DNA of 64,000 nucleotides from an uncultured Helicobacteraceae bacterium. GTDB lineage: Bacteria; Campylobacterota; Campylobacteria; Campylobacterales; Helicobacteraceae. Both the position numbers and the translations under genes were made by a program. The notes beneath the pieces were generated by a model. That model was not told the DNA's origin. It did no database searches and was given only the letters and a program-made list of their open reading frames with translations. Below are positions 8,754 to 16,206 of the stretch, in pieces (position 1 is the stretch's first letter; each line of letters begins with the position of its first letter). The stretch spans positions 135,743 to 199,742 of the forward strand of contig CAJTQL010000003.1 in the NCBI GenBank assembly GCA_910578285.1. The letters run 5' to 3'.

Positions 8754-9962
8754 ATGATAAGTACTCTCCAAGTCCAATATACAAATTCTAATCGTCAAAG
8801 TTGGTCTGTAAATTATGATAGCAGCAAAACCACAGGGAATGTGCAAAATTTTCAGGACAAACTTGTGCGGAATCAAAAAGAATACAAGGACAATGCACAA
8901 AATATTCATGAACTTGTTAGCATTATGAAAGACAATGTGCAGGCGAATTTTGAAAATTGTGCTATAAATGCATGGAAGTTGTTTGAATATTATGCAGAAA
9001 ATCCAATCCCGACAACAATCGATGAACATTTGTCTAATATGGCTCATATTACATGGGTTTCTGATAGTTTTGCATATTCTAAAGACTATAAAGATGGAGT
9101 TTCATATTTGACAAATTCAATTCAAGATCGTCAATGGGGCTTGAGTGGCAATGAAAGACTCAATTCAATCAGTCTTGATACAATGGAATGGGACGCAATC
9201 GGGGCAAACAGTCTTGTCGATTCCGAACTCAAAAATAGAGGTTTTAAGAGCGGCGTTTCGGAATCTACATATCAAGAAAGCATGAATATTCTTACAAAAC
9301 TGCTTGATAAAGTCTTGAGTGAAGAATATGCCAAAGATTCCAAATCATCGCTTACCAATGCGCTTTTGGTTCTTCGGGCAGAACTTGAGCTTTCGCCCGA
9401 AAAATGGGAAAAAATTCAACAACAAGCAGCAGAATCGGCGCAAGAAACGTTGACCGATGCACTCAATCCAAATGCAAATTTAGAAGAGATTGATAGAAAG
9501 CTCAAGCAAATTAATGACGCATTGAGTCGTTCTGTTGGAATTGGAGTTTTAGTACCTATCGAGAGAATAGCAGCTCTGCTCTCTGAACATCTTTCGCCAG
9601 ATGAACAACAAGAAATGTTCGATGCGCTAAATCATGTTAGGTCATATATTCACGAAAATGCATCAAATGTGGTTGCTTTATTAAGCGATTCGGAAATGCA
9701 GCTTAAAATGCAAAATATGGCATTTTATAATAATCTCATCTCCCGATTTTCGGCAATTGATAATACCGAGATTCTCTTAAATCTCGCCTCTGATTCTAAT
9801 TTGCAAGCAAATGCTAAAGAATCAAAGAGTTATGAAAGCCTAATCGATAGAATCCGCTCCAAGCTCAAGGGCAATGATGATTCGATTTTGCAACAAGTCA
9901 TGAGCAAAATCACAAATGGTGTCAAAACGGCGGGAGCAAGCGGAATCGGAGAGGGCGTATAA
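8754..9962 (+). CDS. Cassette A partner protein
   Basis: A 402-aa family member without signal peptide or membrane segment. It is mostly predicted helical. A mid-protein block (LTKLLDKVLSEEYAKDSKSS, then LLVLRAELEL) recurs in all four partners. The C-terminal ~75 residues are nearly invariant (SRFSAIDNTEILLNLASDSN ... RIRSKLKGNDDSILQQVMSK) and end GIGEGV. AAGGAAAATTC precedes the ATG. Function unknown. Because it lacks a Sec signal while its neighbour has one, it could act in the cytosol as chaperone or immunity protein, or leave by another route such as the flagellar export apparatus. Confidence 0.75.
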   Translation: MISTLQVQYTNSNRQSWSVNYDSSKTTGNVQNFQDKLVRNQKEYKDNAQNIHELVSIMKDNVQANFENCAINAWKLFEYYAENPIPTTIDEHLSNMAHITWVSDSFAYSKDYKDGVSYLTNSIQDRQWGLSGNERLNSISLDTMEWDAIGANSLVDSELKNRGFKSGVSESTYQESMNILTKLLDKVLSEEYAKDSKSSLTNALLVLRAELELSPEKWEKIQQQAAESAQETLTDALNPNANLEEIDRKLKQINDALSRSVGIGVLVPIERIAALLSEHLSPDEQQEMFDALNHVRSYIHENASNVVALLSDSEMQLKMQNMAFYNNLISRFSAIDNTEILLNLASDSNLQANAKESKSYESLIDRIRSKLKGNDDSILQQVMSKITNGVKTAGASGIGEGV

Positions 9963-9973
9963 AAAGCTTTTGT

Positions 9974-10071
9974 CTGTCATTGCGAGCGAGCAGCGCGAGC
10001 GTGGCAATCAACGAGCATTGAATCCCAACACATTCGATTGCCACGTCTGCTTCGCAGGCTCGCAATGACAG
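9974..10071. repeat. Nested palindromic repeat R1, full copy
   Basis: Outer arms CTGTCATTGCGAGC (9974-9987) and GCTCGCAATGACAG (10058-10071) are exact reverse complements. Inner arms CGTGGCAATC (10000-10009) and GATTGCCACG (10036-10045) also pair. It sits between the cassette A partner and the cassette B promoter and could form a ~100-nt hairpin at the transcript end. Confidence 0.75.
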
Positions 10072-10098
10072 ATAGGCAGAATCAAAAAGCCCAAAAGC

Positions 10099-10114
10099 GG
10101 AATAATATTTGCTC
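10099..10114 (+). promoter_or_regulatory. sigma54 (RpoN) promoter, cassette B
   Basis: GGAATAATATTTGCTC keeps the GG-N10-GC spacing and the TTTGC core; only the last T of the usual TTTGCTT is changed. Confidence 0.75.
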
Positions 10115-10140
10115 GAAAGCTTGCAGAGACAAAAAGACAA

Positions 10141-10178
10141 AAAAATCCTAAATTTTAAAGAAATTTTTAAGGATTTTC
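10141..10178 (+). promoter_or_regulatory. Conserved 5'-leader hairpin, cassette B
   Basis: AAAAATCCTAAATTT pairs with AAATTTTTAAGGATTTT in the leader between the sigma54 site and the ATG. It is the counterpart of the elements at 8090, 12083 and 15583. Confidence 0.4.
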
Positions 10179-10219
10179 TTGTTGTGATTGCGGATATTCT
10201 AAAAGTAAAGGAGACACAG

Positions 10220-10792
10220 ATGAGAAACATTCTCAAACTAGGGCTTATCAGCGCTGTAACCGCAATCGCATTAGCACAAACGCCAGCAACAGCAGCGCAA
10301 GGAATGGACGAAGATGTCCTTGCAATCGCAACACAAGGAGCATTGAGCGATTCAATGCAAGGCTTCCGCAAACTTGCAGACGATGAGGCAGGGAGTATTT
10401 TTGGGGGAGTCGAGTATGGTAAGCAGTTCTTTTACCGTGGCGTTACAGACAATTCCGGCACTGTACAATACTACAGGAGCTATTACAAAGTTAAGCTCAC
10501 AGATGAAGAATTGAGAACAAGAAAAATCGATATAGGTAGCGGACTTAATGCTGCCGACTATATGAATTTTACATTCATAGAAGATACTCAACGCAATGAG
10601 TATGTATATATCGAGGCAAGCTATACACTTGGAAAAGGTGATAGCTATCAGGTCGTAAAAATTAATGAAGGCACAAAACAAGTAACTCCCGTTACTTACC
10701 TAACGGAATTTACTAGTCGTCTTGCGCGTCATGCGAGCACAAGAACAAACTATCAAAACGACAAACGCTATTATTTTAATGGTGGTAGATAG
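10220..10792 (+). CDS. Cassette B secreted precursor with double-glycine propeptide
   Basis: Encodes 190 aa. The start was placed at the ATG after AAAGGAGACACAG, because the signal peptide (MRNILKLGLISAVTAIALAQ) begins there; the open frame extends further upstream. The conserved propeptide ends KLADDEAGSIFGG with Gly62-Gly63. Counting back from the second Gly, Leu lies at -12, Glu at -8 and Ile at -4, the spacing of classical double-glycine leaders cut by C39 peptidases. The predicted mature part (from Val64, ~127 aa) is Tyr-rich and ends YYFNGGR. Homology to cassettes A, C and D is strong in the leader and weak after the Gly-Gly. Confidence 0.85.
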   Translation: MRNILKLGLISAVTAIALAQTPATAAQGMDEDVLAIATQGALSDSMQGFRKLADDEAGSIFGGVEYGKQFFYRGVTDNSGTVQYYRSYYKVKLTDEELRTRKIDIGSGLNAADYMNFTFIEDTQRNEYVYIEASYTLGKGDSYQVVKINEGTKQVTPVTYLTEFTSRLARHASTRTNYQNDKRYYFNGGR

Positions 10793-10842
10793 TAGTCGTA
10801 GAGGGAGAGTATCTCCCTCGCACTTTTTATTAAGGACATGCC

Positions 10843-11904
10843 ATGCAAATCGCTAATACCGTGTCAAACAATCTTTTTGATTCGTATAAGATGAGCAAAA
10901 AAGAAGCTCAAATGATTGCACCGTTTGTAGATACAAACTTTAAGTTGCAAGCAATAGATGAGACAAAGCTTGTTATACGTTCTAAAACTGAAGAATTACA
11001 ATCGCAAGTTGAGCAAATAAAAAAAGAATATCTCGATGGACGCAATGAAGTTCTTGATTGGGCAAATAAAGGTTTGGAATTAAGATTAAATTATAATCTA
11101 ATATCGTTAGAGGAGATAGAAGAAAACTATCCAATGTATGCTCAAGCGCTTTATGCAATACATGAGGATAAAAATATGGCTAATCATGGTTGGGATTATG
11201 TATCAGCTGAGCATTCCCATCATAAAAATTACCATGAAAACAAGACTCATCAATATACAAAAGATGATTTTCATAATGCAATCAATAATATTGAAAAGTC
11301 TGTTACGCAAGTCTTGGAACAAGAATTTGAAAAAGACCCAACATCGGACTATACAAAGATATTGATTCTGTTTAAGGCACAAATTCAGGCAATGCCTGAA
11401 GTTTGGAAGCAAGAAAAACAACAAGTTTTGCAATTTGCAAAACAGAGTGAATACAATAAACATACATTAATCGATGAATATAGCATGGCTACAGAGGGAG
11501 AGCTTGAAAGGCTTAATAGGATTTCAGCACGTATTGGCAATGTTCACCCAGAACTCAAAGAGCAACTTAGCGATTCTGTGCGAATCCTCTATGATTATTA
11601 TCATTCAAGCTTTGAAGATGCATTTAGTCTTGTTGACCCCAATGAATTGAACGAATCTTTTGAAGATTTTGTTCTAAATCTTTCCTCCCGCTTTTCAGCC
11701 ATAGACAACACAGAGATTCTTTTGAATCTCTCCCAAGATTTTATGCAAACCAACACCAAAGAATCCAAAACCTATGAAAGCCTGATTGATAGAATCCGCT
11801 CCAAGCTCAAAGGAAATGATGATTCGATTCTGCAACAAGTCATGAGCAAAATCACAAATGGTGTCAAGACAGCGGGAGCAAGCGGAATTGGAGAGGGCGC
11901 ATGA
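10843..11904 (+). CDS. Cassette B partner protein
   Basis: A 353-aa partner, the shortest of the four, beginning MQIANTVSNNLFDSYKM, with no signal peptide. The shared central block reads VTQVLEQEFEKDPTSDYTKI followed by ILFKAQIQAMPE. The C-terminal ~75 residues match the other partners (SSRFSAIDNTEILLNLSQ ... DDSILQQVMSKITNG). An AAGGACATGCC ribosome site precedes the ATG, and a 50-base gap separates it from its precursor. Function unknown. The Ser/Asn-rich N-terminus without a signal resembles substrates of flagellar-type export, but this is only an impression. Confidence 0.75.
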   Translation: MQIANTVSNNLFDSYKMSKKEAQMIAPFVDTNFKLQAIDETKLVIRSKTEELQSQVEQIKKEYLDGRNEVLDWANKGLELRLNYNLISLEEIEENYPMYAQALYAIHEDKNMANHGWDYVSAEHSHHKNYHENKTHQYTKDDFHNAINNIEKSVTQVLEQEFEKDPTSDYTKILILFKAQIQAMPEVWKQEKQQVLQFAKQSEYNKHTLIDEYSMATEGELERLNRISARIGNVHPELKEQLSDSVRILYDYYHSSFEDAFSLVDPNELNESFEDFVLNLSSRFSAIDNTEILLNLSQDFMQTNTKESKTYESLIDRIRSKLKGNDDSILQQVMSKITNGVKTAGASGIGEGA

Positions 11905-11913
11905 AAATGCTAA

Positions 11914-12026
11914 GTCGTTTGCGAGGGCATTGCATGAAGCAATCCACCGTGTTGGACGTTCAATATATTGAGCATTCAAGAATCGTTGATTGCCACGTTC
12001 GTTTCACTCGCTCGCAATGTCGTTAG
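11914..12026. repeat. Interspersed repeat R1, degenerate copy
   Basis: One arm is clear (GTTGATTGCCACGTTCG with CTCGCTCGCAATGTCG). The left arm is eroded (GTTTGCGAGGGCATTGC). Same location relative to the cassettes as the copy at 9974. Confidence 0.55.
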
Positions 12027-12038
12027 ATTCCATAATTG

Positions 12039-12054
12039 GGAACAAAATTTGCTT
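12039..12054 (+). promoter_or_regulatory. sigma54 (RpoN) promoter, cassette C operon
   Basis: GGAACAAAATTTGCTT has GG-N10-GC spacing and a full TTTGCTT. It would drive the precursor, the partner, the outer-membrane barrel and the C39 peptidase as one operon (12158-15423). Confidence 0.8.
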
Positions 12055-12082
12055 GAGTGTATGCAGAGATAAAAGAAATGAG

Positions 12083-12118
12083 AAATCCTAAATTTTAAAG
12101 AAATTTTGGATTTTCTTG
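12083..12118 (+). promoter_or_regulatory. Conserved 5'-leader hairpin, cassette C
   Basis: AAATCCTAAATTT pairs with AAATTTTGGATTT in the leader. Same element as in the other cassettes. Confidence 0.4.
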
Positions 12119-12157
12119 TTACGATTGCAGATATTCTAAAAAGTAAAGGAGACACAG

Positions 12158-12724
12158 ATGAGAAATATTCTCAAACTAGGGCTTATCAGCGCAATAACCG
12201 CAATCGCATTGGCACAAACGCCATCAGCGATTCAGACACAAGGAATGGACGAAGATGTCCTTGCTATCGCTTCAAGAGGCGCATTGAGCGACAAAATGCA
12301 GGGATTCCGCAAGCTTGCAGATGATGAGGCAGGGAGTATTGTTGGCGGGTTGGATTACAACGTTGGGCTTGTAAGACAATATGGATATGCAGATAGATAT
12401 AATTTTCTCGCATACTACTATGCTGATTATCCCTTGAAATTAACCCCTAATGAGATGAGTGGTAAAAGACTTAATATTGGTGCTGGTGAAAGTTTTAGTG
12501 ATTATAATACTTTCACCAATTTAACACGTTCTTTTGGTGGATTATATCTTAGGCTTGAAGTCAATTTCCAAACCAATCGCACTAGGCAGTTTGTTGTCAA
12601 TAGTAGAGGGCAAGTTATCAATAATGCTTTCACAGAACGTTTAATAAACTTTAGCCGAATCTACTATCTCAATCAGTTTGGCAATGATAGAGCCCAATTT
12701 ACACGTTCTCGCGGTTACTATTGA
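12158..12724 (+). CDS. Cassette C secreted precursor with double-glycine propeptide
   Basis: Encodes 188 aa. Signal peptide and propeptide are close to those of B (MRNILKLGLISAITAIALAQ ... KLADDEAGSIVGG), with Gly63-Gly64 as the expected C39 cleavage point. A small insertion (SAIQTQ) sits just after the signal peptide. The predicted mature part (~124 aa) begins LDYNVG, is very rich in Tyr, Asn, Phe and Arg, and ends FTRSRGYY. GTAAAGGAGACACAG lies before the ATG. This cassette is directly upstream of the barrel and peptidase genes, which suggests it is the ancestral cargo of the system. Confidence 0.85.
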   Translation: MRNILKLGLISAITAIALAQTPSAIQTQGMDEDVLAIASRGALSDKMQGFRKLADDEAGSIVGGLDYNVGLVRQYGYADRYNFLAYYYADYPLKLTPNEMSGKRLNIGAGESFSDYNTFTNLTRSFGGLYLRLEVNFQTNRTRQFVVNSRGQVINNAFTERLINFSRIYYLNQFGNDRAQFTRSRGYY

Positions 12725-12743
12725 GCCACGTTAAGGAATCCCT

Positions 12744-13997
12744 ATGTTCATAACGACCAACACAAATACATATTCCCCAACGATTGTTAAGCATCAAGCG
12801 CCAAAGACTAGAGAAACTCAAGAGTTTGCAAGCCAATTATCAACAGAAGAACCAAAAATATTGGATACTTCTGCAATCCAAAAACAAACACAAGAGTTTC
12901 CAAAAGGGCTTTTGCAAGACATTGAGAATCTCTCGAATCTCATGCTTGATATTGACACCTATACAAAAGTAGGAAAGGCACGAGGTGAGATTTATTCAAA
13001 TGGAAATGGTAATACGAGCTTTGTGCTTGGTGGTTATGAATATATTGTATCAAAAGCTGATGAGAGTGTAGCCTTAAGTGATATGAAGAATTCATGGAGT
13101 TATGGTACAGCTTGGAATGCAATCACAAAAGATCATATTCATAACAGAACATGGATCGATATCGGCTCTAATAATATTGACGTGCTTTGGATTGATGATA
13201 ATTTCGATAAAACTCGCTATCGTCCCTTTTCTCCTCATCAAATCTATGATGAAGCAACAGGTAAAAGCTTTTCTGTAGAAATAGAAGCCTTTCCCGAAGT
13301 TCTCAATCGACAACCCGATATGGGCTATACGTATGCTGACTTTGAAAGTAATCTTAGAACAATCGAAAAACTCGTAGATAAACAGCTTTTAGCCGAATAC
13401 GAAAAAGACCCACGTTCTGATGAGACGCAACAGATTCTCTTTTTAAAGGCAAAAATCAATACAATATCTGAAGTAGTTGAAAAAGATAGAGAGGCAGCTA
13501 TTGAACAGATTCCAACAGCTACTTTTCCATTGGAACTTATTTTTGAAAATCGAGACCTTTGGGCAAACCAAACCGCAATGCTTGCCGAGTTTAGCTTGAA
13601 TCTGAATAAGTTTTTGTCAGATGATGAGCAGCAGCAAGTCATCGATTCGCTCAATGTGATTTTGAATTATAGCGACCATCATTGGTTTGAGGGTTTTGGA
13701 GCAGAAATCAGCTCGCTCTTTAAGCAAGACATTGCAGCTGCACAACTCAAAGAAAGCTCCAAAGAGTTCCAAGAAAGCCTTATTTCTCGCTTCTCTGCGA
13801 TTGACAATACCGAGATTCTCTTAAATCTCGCCTCTGATTCTAATTTGCAAACAAACACTAAAGAATCCAAGAGTTATGAAAGCCTAATCGATAGAATCCG
13901 CTCCAAGCTCAAAGGAAATGATGATTCGATTCTGCAACAAGTCATGAGCAAAATCACAAATGGTGTCAAGACAAACGGAATCGGAGAGGGTACATGA
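12744..13997 (+). CDS. Cassette C partner protein
   Basis: A 417-aa partner with a Thr/Asn-rich N-terminus and no signal peptide. The shared block reads IEKLVDKQLLAEYEKDPRSD with FLKAKINTISE after it. The C-terminus (RFSAIDNTEILLNLASDSN ... GVKTNGIGEGT) matches the other partners almost exactly at DNA level over the last ~160 bases, a sign of recent exchange between cassettes. Its last codons overlap the start of the barrel gene (ATGA), so the two are translationally coupled. Function unknown. Confidence 0.75.
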   Translation: MFITTNTNTYSPTIVKHQAPKTRETQEFASQLSTEEPKILDTSAIQKQTQEFPKGLLQDIENLSNLMLDIDTYTKVGKARGEIYSNGNGNTSFVLGGYEYIVSKADESVALSDMKNSWSYGTAWNAITKDHIHNRTWIDIGSNNIDVLWIDDNFDKTRYRPFSPHQIYDEATGKSFSVEIEAFPEVLNRQPDMGYTYADFESNLRTIEKLVDKQLLAEYEKDPRSDETQQILFLKAKINTISEVVEKDREAAIEQIPTATFPLELIFENRDLWANQTAMLAEFSLNLNKFLSDDEQQQVIDSLNVILNYSDHHWFEGFGAEISSLFKQDIAAAQLKESSKEFQESLISRFSAIDNTEILLNLASDSNLQTNTKESKSYESLIDRIRSKLKGNDDSILQQVMSKITNGVKTNGIGEGT

Positions 13998-14842
13998 AAA
14001 AGCTTTTGTTTCTTTGCTGCGCTGGTGTTCTTTGTGCCTCTGACCTCATCGGTGTCGATTCTTTATTTAAACAACAATCAGGCATTCGGAGCATTACGAG
14101 CCTTTCGCTACTAAGCACGGGCAATCCCAATAGCTACCGAATGTATCCCAACATCAGCGTTGAGGGCGCGGATTATGCTGTTGAGGACACAAAGGTTTTG
14201 TCTTTGCGGCAGACTTTGATATACACTTTGATTAAAGACTTAGATATTCTCACATCTTTTGGCGGCAACTATCGGCGCGAGGAAGTGTTTGATTTTAATA
14301 CTTTTAGCTACACGGGTAATAACTTGTTTCAATTTAACTCGTGGTGGATTGGATTAATGTACACTGCTCCCAAAGTCTTTGACTTTGTGCCGCAAATCAC
14401 CGTGCAAACGTCTATTATCGAGCGTGAGAAGATTCTTGATGAGAAACAGAATTTCTATGTGCATTCGCAATCCTTCAAGGCTTCTTTGAGGAGTTATAGC
14501 GACCCGATTGTCTATTCTGTCTATGCCTCTTTTGACCACAACAAGCAACGCAAGTTTCATAGCGGCAAGATTATGTATGGCAATGGAATCGGTGTTGGCG
14601 CTGATGCATCGCTCATTCTTAGCCCCAAATTTTCTTTTGATGTGGGGCTAGAACAACGAATCCAAACGCCACAAAAGATTGATGGCTATCAATCCACTGG
14701 CTGGCGCTCTATCCCAACTTTGTCTTTGGGTATGACATATAGTCTTAACTCCACTTCGGCTTTTTCTATTTCGGGAATGGCTGGGGGCTCGAGCTCTGCT
14801 CCTGATTCTGTCTTTGGAATAAGCTTTTGGAAAAAGTTCTAA
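13994..14842 (+). CDS. Outer-membrane beta-barrel, FapF/phenol-MetA-like
   Basis: Encodes 282 aa with a signal peptide (MKKLLFLCCAGVLCA). An alternating pattern of amphipathic strands fills the rest, with aromatic girdle residues and a C-terminal strand ending W-K-K-F, as expected for BAM substrates. The length suits a 12-strand barrel. In Fap systems a barrel of this kind (FapF) works beside a periplasmic C39-like protease (FapD) to export amyloid subunits. Here a C39 peptidase gene overlaps its 3' end by 16 bases. I infer a secretion pore for the processed cassette proteins. A plain porin or fatty-acid/aromatic transporter is the alternative. Confidence 0.7.
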   Translation: MKKLLFLCCAGVLCASDLIGVDSLFKQQSGIRSITSLSLLSTGNPNSYRMYPNISVEGADYAVEDTKVLSLRQTLIYTLIKDLDILTSFGGNYRREEVFDFNTFSYTGNNLFQFNSWWIGLMYTAPKVFDFVPQITVQTSIIEREKILDEKQNFYVHSQSFKASLRSYSDPIVYSVYASFDHNKQRKFHSGKIMYGNGIGVGADASLILSPKFSFDVGLEQRIQTPQKIDGYQSTGWRSIPTLSLGMTYSLNSTSAFSISGMAGGSSSAPDSVFGISFWKKF

Positions 14843-15423
14843 GATTCTTTCTTTTTTCTCTTTGTTTTCTGCCCTTGTTTGCCGATTTTGCTGTGAAGTC
14901 TTTTCAAGAATTGCGCAACCAAAACCTTGTGCGCCAAAGCTATGAGGAATCATGTGGCGCTGCCTCGCTCGCAACATTGATACGCTTGATTGACTTTAAG
15001 CGAGTTGATGAGCTCGAAGTCTTAGAATATTTCACCAAAGATTCTAAGGGGAATATCAATACAGATATGGTGAGCTTTTTAGAATTGCAAAAGGCTGCAC
15101 AAAAAATGGGATATAAAAGCGCGAGCTATCAAATGGATAGAGAAGCGCTCGAAAAAATCCAGATTCCATTATTGGTTAAGATTGAAGACGACCCACGATT
15201 TCCCCATTTTGTGGTGATTATCAACTATGTGGGCGATTATATCCGCGTCTTTGACCCAAGCCATGGCGAATATCTCTCGCTAAAGAATGAGTTTTATAGT
15301 GTTTGGGATAAAGATTTTAAGGGAGGCTATGCGCTTGTTTTGACGACAACAAAGGGAATTGCGCCCGAACAGCTCCCGCTCACAATGCCATTAGATGTGT
15401 TTTTTGAGGCGGGGAGGAGGTAG
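14827..15423 (+). CDS. Stand-alone periplasmic C39 (double-glycine) cysteine peptidase
   Basis: Encodes 198 aa from a TTG inside the barrel gene; the first ~19 residues (RFFLFSLCFLPLFA) form a Sec signal, so the enzyme should be periplasmic. Catalytic residues of family C39 are visible: Gln37 and Cys43 in VRQSYEESCGAAS, His127 in FPHFVVI, Asp143 in VFDPSHG. There is no ABC-transporter domain, unlike bacteriocin exporters. Its expected site is the Gly-Gly that ends the propeptides of cassettes B, C and D. The FapD protease of Fap systems is the nearest functional parallel. The start is uncertain, but the next in-frame start would remove much of the signal. Confidence 0.85.
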   Translation: MEKVLRFFLFSLCFLPLFADFAVKSFQELRNQNLVRQSYEESCGAASLATLIRLIDFKRVDELEVLEYFTKDSKGNINTDMVSFLELQKAAQKMGYKSASYQMDREALEKIQIPLLVKIEDDPRFPHFVVIINYVGDYIRVFDPSHGEYLSLKNEFYSVWDKDFKGGYALVLTTTKGIAPEQLPLTMPLDVFFEAGRR

Positions 15424-15435
15424 GCGAGGTTTGTT

Positions 15436-15513
15436 GCGAGGATTTGCCATAAGCAAACGTGAGCTTCTTTGCTCGTTGATTGCCACGCGTCCTTGCGGAC
15501 GCTCGCAATGACA
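15436..15513. repeat. Interspersed repeat R1 copy
   Basis: Contains GTTGATTGCCACGCGTCC and GGACGCTCGCAATGACAA; the GCGTCCTTGCGGACGC core forms a hairpin. It follows the C39 gene and precedes cassette D. Confidence 0.6.
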
Positions 15514-15540
15514 AACAGCCAGCATCAAAAGCCCAAAAGC

Positions 15541-15556
15541 GGAATAATATTTGCTT
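15541..15556 (+). promoter_or_regulatory. sigma54 (RpoN) promoter, cassette D
   Basis: GGAATAATATTTGCTT has correct GG-N10-GC spacing and a full TTTGCTT. Confidence 0.8.
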
Positions 15557-15582
15557 GAAAACTTGCAGAGACACAAAGACAA

Positions 15583-15620
15583 AAAATCCTAAATTTTAAA
15601 GAAATTTTTAAGGATTTTCT
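15583..15620 (+). promoter_or_regulatory. Conserved 5'-leader hairpin, cassette D
   Basis: AAAATCCTAAATTT pairs with AAATTTTTAAGGATTTT. The whole leader from the sigma54 site to the ATG is nearly identical to that of cassette B. Confidence 0.4.
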
Positions 15621-15660
15621 TGTTGTGATTGCGGATATTCTAAAAGTAAAGGAGACACAG

Positions 15661-16194
15661 ATGAGAAACATTCTCAAACTAGGGCTTATCAGCGCTGTAA
15701 CCGCAATCGCATTAGCACAAACGCCAGCAACAGCAGCGCAAGGAATGGACGAAGACGTCCTTGCAATCGCAACACAAGGAGCATTGAGCGATTCAATGCA
15801 AGGCTTCCGCAAACTTGCAGACGATGAGGCGGGGAGTGTTGTCGGCGGTTTAGGCTTTACGGGCGCATACTTTGGTTTTGGTGGAAGAGATAGTTATGGC
15901 TTTGAGCAATTCTTCAATGCCTACTATCAACTTGACCTTAATGCTCAAGACCAACGTAACTATTGGGCTATCACAAGTGCAGAACGAGGAGCAACACTTT
16001 ATTATAAGGTTGGATTCTCATATATAACAGGCTGGCAATATCAGGTTGTGAAGTTTAATCCTTCAAATAGGCTGACAATTCCATTGGATACCTATGAAGC
16101 AGCAGGACGACTTCATAGTGCTTTGCAGGCTCATCGAAGCACAATTCAAGATATTCATCGAAATGTGATGAAGCTTTATTTTCAAAATCACTAA
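15661..16194 (+). CDS. Cassette D secreted precursor with double-glycine propeptide
   Basis: Encodes 177 aa; the start is the ATG after AAAGGAGACACAG, where the signal peptide begins. The first 58 residues are identical to cassette B, and the propeptide then ends AGSVVGG with Gly62-Gly63. The mature part (~114 aa) begins LGFTGAYFGFGG, is Gly/Tyr/Phe-rich early and His/Arg-containing late, and ends LYFQNH, unlike the other three. The DNA of the leader is nearly identical to B, which points to duplication or gene conversion of the 5' module. Confidence 0.85.
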   Translation: MRNILKLGLISAVTAIALAQTPATAAQGMDEDVLAIATQGALSDSMQGFRKLADDEAGSVVGGLGFTGAYFGFGGRDSYGFEQFFNAYYQLDLNAQDQRNYWAITSAERGATLYYKVGFSYITGWQYQVVKFNPSNRLTIPLDTYEAAGRLHSALQAHRSTIQDIHRNVMKLYFQNH

Positions 16195-16206
16195 TAAGGA
16201 TACACA

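Noticed and set aside
7847..10071. Possible CRISPR array from recurring R1/R2 repeats
   Set aside because: Repeats are long, palindromic, irregularly spaced and separated by genes; no regular short repeat-spacer pattern exists and no cas gene is present.
10109..10219. Upstream extension of the cassette B precursor frame
   Set aside because: The extension covers the conserved leader hairpin, is absent from cassettes A and C, and would bury the signal peptide; the ATG after AAAGGAGACACAG is the real start.
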